A DNA stretch of 64,000 nt. It comes from Vitellaria paradoxa (Eukaryota; Streptophyta; Magnoliopsida; Ericales; Sapotaceae). Positions 55,522-64,000 of the stretch are shown here, piece after piece. The position numbers and the translations under genes were made by a program. The notes under the pieces were generated by a model. It ran no database searches. It worked only from the letters and a program-made list of their open reading frames with translations, and was not told the DNA's origin. The DNA lies in the NCBI GenBank assembly GCA_019916065.1, contig CM034243.1:31460147-31524146 (forward strand), given 5' to 3'. How positions within the stretch are numbered: position 1 is the first letter of the stretch; every line of letters begins with the position of its first letter.

Positions 55522-57410
55522 TATATATAGAAAGGTGATATCTACTATATGTAGTGTGACATCCCACGAAATCTTTTATAGATATTGGTTAAAGTCACAA
55601 ACAATTGCAAACATTGCCATCAATGCTTAGAAGAATTTGGTTGGTCGGAAGTAACATCTATGGTTACTTTGTTTTTCATTGCGAACGGACCACCTTAAGT
55701 CTTTTCAAAATAAGAACAAATAATTATTATATGGCTAGTTTGAACCTCTATAAAATTTTATAAAATTGTACAAACTTTTATAAAATTTATTTTTTTTTTA
55801 ATTTTATATTAACTTTTACAATTCTAAACAATCCTACGTTGCACAAATTTTAAAAGTGAATGCAAGAATTACGCAAATTATATTTACATATGTATATACA
55901 CCCGTGTGTATATATTTACATATATCAAACATTTCAACCCAATATTTCATAAGATTAAGCACAATTCTATTCTAAATTATGTAATAACAAGAAATCAATG
56001 CATACGTAGTTTCACGTCCCTCCGATTTTAAGTGAAAAAGAATAAAATCGAAGCAATTCACCAAACCCTTGAAACTCACGATTTCATTTCTCCTCCTTTT
56101 GTTGCATTTTCTATAAATTGACACCACCACGACGATCAACACGTGAAGATTAGGAAAAACTCTAAAGCATTACTCTCTCTATCTCTCTCTCTATGTGAAA
56201 TGGAAGAAAAAATAGATAAAAAGAGGGAAGAGAGAGAGAGAGTAAGTTGTACTCTCGACCCAGTATTTTAAACTAAACATAATTCTAGTCTAACTTATTC
56301 CAAAAAAATTAAAATAAATGCATTACCTCGTAACAAATCTCAAAATCTAACTATTTAAAGACCCAAAATTTCAAATATTAACTAAAAATAAATTCTCAAT
56401 ATTACAAGAATAAGTTGATGAGAGGGAGAAAAATAGAATGAAGCCAATAAATGGACAAATCTTTTATACCATCGTCAACCTAACAAAATCATTTCTAATT
56501 TCGACTTGGCAAAAGGGACCAATTGAGTTACAAATTTTGTGTCGTAATTCACAACAAAAATCACAAGACATTTATTTATTTATTTTACAAAAATCACATG
56601 TTTAAAATATTTTCAATCAAATCTAATTGGATGTGATTTTTGTATTGATTGTGCATAAAGAAAATAAGATGAACTCTCATTCTATGGTTGAAACATCCAG
56701 AATAAAAACAAATATTTTTTTACTCAGCTATTGTGATAATTCTGGATATCATAATTGTTGTTGGGGTTACTACTCCTAGTTATGCGGTAGAAATTATGAA
56801 AATTAAGAGTCCATAAGCTCAATCTAAATAATTGAGAAATCTAAAAAAAAAAAAAAATTAATAGTTACATGTTTTCCTATGATAAAAAAATATTTAATTT
56901 TTTATAATATTTGAAATTAGGTTACTCGTTCATTATTTTTTTTTTATCTTACATTTAAAATGTTTGAATCAATTTAGTGTATTTCGACTCTGGATGTATG
57001 TCCATCCTAATGGTGTCAAGTTCACTCAACTTTTACAAACAAAATAAATAAATAATATAATATAATATAATATAATCTTTATTAATTTTATCCAACTTTC
57101 CCCACCATACATAAAATCAACTTTTACTAATTTTAACCCTGCGATTAAAATCTTTGAATCAGCTTACGTCTATCTCGGCTCTATGTGCACCTCCACTATT
57201 ATTGTGTTTGGTTCACCAACTTTCATTAAAAAAAAATATTAAATTTCTCTACCTTTTTTCACCAAAAATAAAACAAATTTTTTTTAATTTTTTTTAACTT
57301 TTATCAACTTTTACAAATTTTTTTCTAAGCACTCAATACTTAACTTTGTGTGAGACGTGTCAACTTTGTACGTAAAGTTGGCAAAACTTTGTGTAAATAG
57401 TTGTCATATA
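55522..57410. other. AT-rich intergenic sequence
   Basis: No gene is seen. (CT)n and (GA)n runs lie near 56170-56240, and a short (TAATA)n run near 57055-57075. Confidence 0.5.
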
Positions 57411-57557
57411 TGCTTCGTTTGGTTTGTAATTTTTCTCTGAAAACTCTATAAATCTCTGTTAACTTTATATCATATCAACTTTTTTCTTTCACTGCACGTA
57501 TTACAAACTCTCAATTTATCTCAATTTACCTCACTTTTTCTTACTCCAAACGAAGCT
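57411..57557. mobile_element. Short MITE with near-perfect inverted ends
   Basis: The left end TGCTTCGTTTGG and the reverse-complemented right end AGCTTCGTTTGG match at 11 of 12 positions and are flanked by ATA on both sides (57408-57410 and 57558-57560). 147 bp, non-coding. It is the best-preserved terminus of this family here. Confidence 0.7.
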
Positions 57558-59075
57558 ATAGTATTTTAGAATATTATATGAAAAAGAAATAGCAAATTCT
57601 ACTATATATTTCACTTTAGTATAAAGTAATGGTGGAAACTAGTGAAGTTTGGTGGGTGGATTAAACCAGACCCCGAGCTTGCGCGTTTGTTTTGCGATGT
57701 GCGTGCATGTGAGTGGGCCCAATGCGGTCCATATACAGTTAAAGCGGGGCGCAGTGTATGGACTGGGCCGACGATTGCGGGATTAAATGGGCCCCACTCC
57801 CCCCACCACCCTCTTCTTCGTTCGATGCTTCCTCCGTCACGCTTCGCTTCGTTAGTGTTTTATAGTTGTCTTTTTTTTTTTTTTTTTTTTGCTAGGTATT
57901 TGATAGTTGTCTCCCATATAGTGGCTCCGTTTGAAGTTCTTAAAAAAAAAATAAATAAATAAATAAAATCTTATAAATTTTTACAAATACGAATTAAAAA
58001 ATAATAAAATTTAAATTTTTCACTCACTGCACGAATTACGAAACATTTACTTTTATAATTTTATACAATTCCAAATACACCCAGTGTATTTAGAGTAAAG
58101 TAAAAAAAATTGAGGGGAATAAAATTACTTTAACAATTTTTTATAATAAATTAAATAAAAAAATTATTTTTATCAATTATGTATTTATTTTCTTATATTT
58201 TTTAAAAATTAAAATTATATTTTTATTTCATGCCGTACCTTTTTTTTTGTTCCATTTTTCTTTTTATAGTACCTTTCTTTTGTTCCATTTTTTTTTTTTA
58301 CTTCACCTAACACACCAAAAATTACAACTTGTAATTTTTGACTAAAAATTACAAAAAAATATTAAAATTTGCACTACCCTACCAAACGCCCCTTATGTTG
58401 TATTTTTAGTGGGGTTCCGATTGTACCCCTCACACGACTCTCAAAATCTTTTACGTGGGTCCCTTTTGAAAATAGTCGAATCATAGCCGTTCCTTGCGCC
58501 ATAACTCCTGATTGATTGACTAAAGATGTTCTCATATCAAGGACATACTCTTTTACTTTTCCGCGTTGTACCCAGTTGTACTACGACTGGGAAGCATTAA
58601 TGGAGTTATATTTTCCAACGCGTAGCGTAGTTGGTTCCCAACTTCAGTCTTCAAATTACCAAAAAAAAACAAAAACTTCAGTCTTCAAGAGGGGAAGAAA
58701 GTTAGAAAATTTTCGAAGTTTTACGAAAAATTTTAAAATTTCAATCAGAGCCGAGATCGTTTGTTTTAATTTGCATTTGAAATATAAAAGTTAGTAGTTA
58801 CAGAATGTAACGTAGTCTGCATTTATTTAGATATATAATATGAATTGGTGCATGTATCGAGATATGAGTAGTATTCGATTCATCCAACTCATGTACGGAA
58901 GTACCATACCATATTAAGATTCTCTCATCTGAATGCCAGATCATATCTGAATACAACAAATCATATCCGACTTCAGATGTATCTTGTTCGTATCTAAATA
59001 TCTCATACGTGGGTTCGAACACTTGTCTCTACTAATTCATATTCGAATATAGTTAATTAAAATAGATGACATTTA
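57558..59075. other. Intergenic sequence, no clear gene
   Basis: A GC-richer patch (57640-57850) gives a 106-codon open frame without recognisable content. Otherwise AT-rich, with a decayed MITE-like stretch at 57922-58085 (GGCTCCGTTTGAAG at its left end). Another 92-codon frame at 58516-58794 is unrecognised. Confidence 0.4.
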
Positions 59076-59438
59076 GGTCCCGTTTGGAGTAAGAAAAAAT
59101 AAGATAAATTGAGATAAAATGTGATTTGAGATTAATTTTGGTACTCTTTTTTTTCTGAAAAGTCGCAAACCGTGAGAACAGTTTTTCAAATCTATTCCCA
59201 CGGATTCAAAAAAATTCACAAAAAATAACGACAATGGTACTCGTTTGAAAGCTCTCGACACGAAGAATATGATTGTATAAAAAATTTACACATTCGGTTA
59301 ACCTATTTCAGATTTTTTATTTTTTTAGCAAAATATTAGAATTTTTTAAAAGTAGTGATGGCGAAAAAATTAGATGTAAAAGGATTGTTGGAGATTTTTA
59401 GAGATTTTTAGAGGTTTATCTTGATGCCAAACGGTGCC
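59076..59438. mobile_element. MITE with TSD TTA (family shared with 45302-45662)
   Basis: The left end GGTCCCGTTTGG follows TTA (59073-59075). The right end, reverse-complemented, reads GGCACCGTTTGG and is followed by TTA (59439-59441). 363 bp, aligning with 45302-45662 over most of its length. Non-coding. Confidence 0.78.
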
Positions 59439-60830
59439 TTAATATTAAAGATAAACCTGACTTCAACCCCCCTTTTATAATTCTAGACTAATCTTATGTT
59501 TTTTAAAAGTTTTGTCTGATTTGAATTGTGCTCAAATTAAATTTGCAAGCATGTTTATTTTTGTTTATGTCTAAAAAAAATATTAGCATTAAATTGTGAT
59601 CAATACTTCTAAATTGTTAGTTTGTAACTCTCGGTGTATTTGAAATTATATAAATTAGTACAAATTTATAAAAATTGTAGTCTTATCATTTGTATTATGA
59701 GTAGAAAATTTTAATTTTGTAAAGATTTTTAGGAATTTATAGAGATTTAGATAACTCCGGGCTACCCCTTTGTACATTCATGCAAATTGACCATCCAATA
59801 ACATTATCTCACTCTCTAATACTTATTAAATGTAACTTGATTAACTTGTTAATTAAATAATTTATTTTAAAGTTATTGTAACTTAACGTATTCATACCAT
59901 ATAATGTTTAAGTTTTATCATCATGTCATGCCTAACTTTATTATGGGTCATTTGGAGTGACAAAAAATGAGATAAAATAAAATAATTTATGAGTTCGTAA
60001 TTTATGCAATGTTATAAAAAGTAATTAATTTTAAAAATTTTTAAAAATTTTAACATTTTTTTATTTTATCTAACAGACTTTAAGTTTAATTTGAACATGC
60101 GAGATTTAAATAAATGTAGTAGCATTATACACGGGGCGATAACAATTTGGACATGTAACAGCATGACTTTTTAAAACTAAAATTGACTAATTGTTAAATG
60201 AATTAATTATTTGATATGTTTATTAAATTTTAAAATATTTAATTATACATACAAAAAGACACGATTATTAATCTTATAATGTGATATGTCAACACAATTA
60301 GTCTCCCATGCGTGTTTTTACAATTAAAAATACGATTACGCCTAAATTATTATTTTTATTATTTTATTCCTCTATTAAAAAATATTACACTTTTATCTTC
60401 TAAACAATCAATGTATAATAATGTGGCCACTCCGCACACTTAAGTTGTAATTTTAACAAAAGTATTTCAAATAATGTGCACATGCGCACATAAACTTCTG
60501 TGAGCAAAAACTTATAACATTAATGCCAATTCACAAACATATCATAAGAATATTGTAATTATAAAATTAAAATGCCATTAATTTTTATATGAGTGCTATT
60601 TTATTTTAATTAAGAAATATTAATTTTATTATGAAACGTGTTTCGTTTTATCTCATTTTTATATTGATTAACTAAAGTATATTAAATATAAATATGGTCA
60701 TTAAAAAGCACATTCCTATAAATTAATAATTTAAAAAATTAATGGACAACATAATTGAGAATGATAAAGTGGTATTGGGTCAGGGTTAAAGATTAATCTT
60801 GTAATTAGTTTATTATTATTATTCTTATCA
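59439..60830. other. AT-rich intergenic sequence
   Basis: No gene is seen. A MITE-like left end (GGTCATTTGGAGTG) lies near 59945. Confidence 0.5.
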
Positions 60831-61170
60831 GACTTACTTTGACGATAGAAAAGTCAATTTTTTGTTTTTTTTTATCTTTTTTTCATCTTGCATATTTTTT
60901 TTTTTTTAACCAAAATCTGATTTTCTTCTTAAAAACTGTAATTTTTGAGCGTATTGATCCATTTTTAAATTCACATATGTTAAAGTAAAAATTATTCATT
61001 TGAGTTAAAAAGTTAAGAAAAAGTTAATTTTTTATTTTTTAACTTTTATTTAAATCAACGTAAATTTTTTAGGTGTTTAATTTTTAATTTTTATTTTTAT
61101 GAATACGATTAATACACATAAAAATTAAAATTTTTAAAAAATTTTAAAGTTTAGTGGAAAGAAGCCATAT
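60831..61170. mobile_element. Foldback MITE, relative of 10184-10583
   Basis: The halves are imperfectly complementary, as in the 10184-10583 element, with shared phrases (GATTTTCTTCTTAAAAACTG, ATTCATTTGAGTTAAAAAG, ATGAATACGATTAATACAC). End positions are approximate and no TSD is clear. Confidence 0.45.
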
Positions 61171-63857
61171 AATACTCTAAAAAAAATTAAAAAAATATTT
61201 TTCTATAGCCAAAAACATAATAAGAAGGCATTCAAGCATTTAATGCTATATTTACATCCAATTTTTTACACTCCTATTTATACCCTGTCAATTTATACTA
61301 GAATAGTAACCAGTATATTTCGTTCAAAATTATTACAGCAGCAAAAACTAACGTAATTTTCACCATTAAAAAGAAAAAAAAAGGGAGAAGGCAATATCGT
61401 GTGACTTTGATGATTTTAAACGAAATACACTAATCACTGTAGATAAAATCCAGACAAGGTATAAATATAAATATAAAAGATTTGACGTAAGTATAGCATT
61501 TTTGTTCAAACATTTTTAGTTGTTAGGGTTGAAAGGTGGTAACATCATCCATGTCAGCGGCAGACTTGAGATTGGCATGGGGGTGAAATGTCAATCTCGC
61601 AACAAACACCGTCTCGGTTGTTAAATTTTAATAATAAGTGTGTTGTGCGTGCTAAAAATATTTTCTACATTTTTTAAAATTATTTATTTTTTATTTTATT
61701 ATATAAATTACGAACACATGATTTTTATTAAATTATTTTATTTTTTGTCACTCTAAACGTCTCCATAATAATTTAAAAATATTTATATATTTTTCAACTA
61801 AAAATTATAAATATTTTTAAATCGTGAAATTAAAAATTAAGTCAAAATTAGTATTATTATGAGATTAAATATCTATTTAGAGGGTCAAATTTAACAAAAA
61901 AAAAATTAACTTCTTCTCTATTCTTTTATAATTTTATCTATGTCAAAAATTTATAGTTTTCTTCAATTTTTTTAACTTTAACTAAGTTTTTCTAGTCTTT
62001 CTTATTTTTATTAACTTTTTCTATATTTTTAAATTTTTTATATTCTTTAAAAAATATATCAAATATCTAATAATTTAAAATTTTAATAAAACTTTTTATT
62101 ATTTTTTTAATAACTTTTGACTCTCCAAATAAAACCTAACATTCTACTCGATCTCAATCACCAATCCACCATCTATTTTTTTGCTTTATCCGTATGCAGT
62201 GGTTACCCTTATCCAAGTTGACTTTTGCCTACTTTGGTTAACAAACTTGAGGCCCGGGGGTTGTTGGCATTGTTACTTGCAATCAGGGGTTTATAATTAT
62301 AATTAGTTAGATTAAAATTTGATAATTTAAATATATTTATATTTTAATTAGATTAAAATTTAATAATTTAAATATATTTTTTTAATTAAAATAGTATAAA
62401 TATATATAAATTCTTAAATTTTAATTTAACGGTTCCTAATCAATATCGGAAAGTTGGCTTAGTATTACCTTATCTTTTTTCGAAATATTTCTTTCTAAAA
62501 AAAATAAATTAGAATATATCATATATGAATGACAAATCTATCATATACTTGAATAAAATTTTTACTAAAATGATGGTAAGAATTGAAGGGATGAATGCTG
62601 TTACTTCATTGCTTGGTTATTAATAAAATTTCATGGGAATTAACCGATTAATTTTATTAATTTAAATACTGAGTAAATAAATAATTAGAATTTTATCTCA
62701 ATTAGAAACATATATCTTTCTCCTGTTTGTTTTTTTTTTTTTGACATAAACCAATATTGAAAATGAGGAGGTGGCAATCCGACAACGACAGGTGATTGGA
62801 TGGCACTTTACTTTTTGTTTCCTTTTTCTTTTCGTGTAAAAGAATAGTTATTCTCCCTCTTTTTGGTTGAAATTATAATAGTAGTGCTTGGATAGGTAAA
62901 AAATGAGATAAATGATAATTGGATATTTGTGTTTAATTTGATATAAAGTTATCAAAAATTATATAAAGTGACATGTGATAAAATTTTAGTAAAAAATCTT
63001 AAAAATTTTTGAAGTTTTGTAAATTTTTTTTTGTACAAATGTCAATTCAACTTTTAAAAAATCTGTCAAAATTAGTTGGAACGCATCATTTTGATTCATT
63101 TCAACGGATTTTGATAAATTTTTTTAAAAAGTTGAGATTTTTTGATATTTGAAAAAGTTGAAACTTTTGAAGCTTTTTAGAATTTTTTGAACTTTTTTGA
63201 CACTCCAAACGGTACCAAAGTGACATAAATTATAGATTTAGAATTCGTACAATTAGAGAAAAAATAAATAATTTTTAAAAATTTTTAACAAATCAAACGG
63301 AGCCACAAAGGAAACATATGAAAAAATAAGTAATAAGAAAAATTTTATTAATAAATAAATCTCTACAAAATATGTACCGATGTGGTGATATATAGGTAAA
63401 GCACTTTCAGGGGAAAAAATTCAATATAACATTTCTTAGAGTAAAAATATTACCCTCGCATTTTTATAATACAGAATTTAATAAAGAAATTCTTAAAGAA
63501 ATAATTTTGTTGTGGACACACACGTTAGGTAAGATGAAAATTACTTGGTACCACTTGGAGTGGTCACGAATCAAGCTAAGTTCGTTTAAAGATAAAAAAA
63601 TAAAGTATATTATTAGTAAATTACATTTTATTTTAATTATTTTTAATTTATTAAATTTTATATTTTTTTCTCTTTCATTTTTCATTATAAACAAATCACG
63701 AGAAATAATTTTAAATCTCTATTCTTTTTATAAATATTTAATCTCAACACCACATATATATATATATATATATATATTTTTTGATGTTTTCTATCAAAGT
63801 GTGACAGAAGAGGGTTAACTAGAGAGGAGAAACCCCCGGAGAAATTACTGATCCTTA
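61171..63857. other. AT-rich intergenic sequence
   Basis: No gene is seen. A less AT-rich patch at 61520-61620 is unrecognised. 62880-63310 contains MITE-like ends (GTGCTTGGATAGG; AAACGGAGCC at 63296-63305) that may be one or two decayed elements. A (TA)n tract lies at 63752-63776. Confidence 0.45.
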
Positions 63858-64000
63858 GGCTGTGCTTGGTTAAAAAAAAAAAAATTAATCAATTTTTTAT
63901 CTCATATGGCTTTTTTTATCAAAAAAAATTTACATCCGTTTAGATAAAACCTAAAAGAAATAAAAAATTAATTTTTTTGTTACTTTTTTATCCAAACAGA
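63858..64000. mobile_element. MITE cut by the window edge
   Basis: The left end GGCTGTGCTTGG follows TTA (63855-63857). The window ends in TATCCAAACAGA, the start of the expected inverted right end, so a few bases and the second TTA should lie just outside. Interior phrases resemble the foldback MITEs at 10184 and 60831. Confidence 0.5.

Noticed and set aside
57642..57962. 106-codon frame in a GC-richer patch
   Set aside because: No domain, no splice context, and it runs into a poly-T tract and simple sequence.

Overview
The window is AT-rich plant nuclear DNA. Three things show this: spliced genes of plant-specific families (a G-type lectin receptor-like kinase and a DCD-domain protein), plant-type LTR retrotransposons with tRNA-complementary primer sites, and many MITEs and tRNA-derived SINEs. 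Nothing fixes the species; a woody angiosperm would fit. There are no bacterial genes, CRISPR arrays or operons. Only two host genes look intact, and transposons and AT-rich sequence fill the rest.

Layout. 1-738: unassigned sequence with four G-boxes. 739-2232: broken, intron-containing duplicate of the DCD gene that stands intact about 25 kb downstream. 2.2-6.4 kb: AT-rich sequence with a tandem duplication and a MITE. 6618-9374: two-exon lectin receptor kinase (816 aa). 9.5-14.4 kb: AT-rich with a foldback MITE, two SINEs and a possible decayed Helitron end. 14425-21920: complete non-coding LTR element (LARD type) with TSD AAATC and a tRNA-Lys primer site. 22392-23476: non-autonomous hAT element. 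23.7-24.3 kb: short repeat array split by a MITE. 25.7-35 kb: DCD gene with a probable 5'-UTR intron, a 6.2 kb intron and a small intron; the large intron holds a ~1.5 kb inverted repeat, a DUF4283-like relic and a tRNA-Lys-like relic. 35-39.6 kb: AT-rich with a probable truncated copia remnant. 39606-44558: very young copia-type element that carries gag but no pol, with TSD CTGTT. 45-64 kb: gene-free and AT-rich, with two copies of one SINE family, many 3-bp-TSD MITEs, a long-TIR MITE with an 8-bp TSD and a Helitron 3' end.

How the parts relate. The receptor kinase should act at the plasma membrane in extracellular recognition and signalling. The DCD protein is probably nuclear or cytoplasmic and stress/cell-death related. 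They are not functionally linked by position. The main story is genome dynamics: duplication and decay of the DCD gene, expansion or contraction of a 20-residue repeat in it, a long fold-back in its intron, and two LTR elements without pol that must have been mobilised by proteins made elsewhere. Splice sites, repeat boundaries and divergence values were read by eye.
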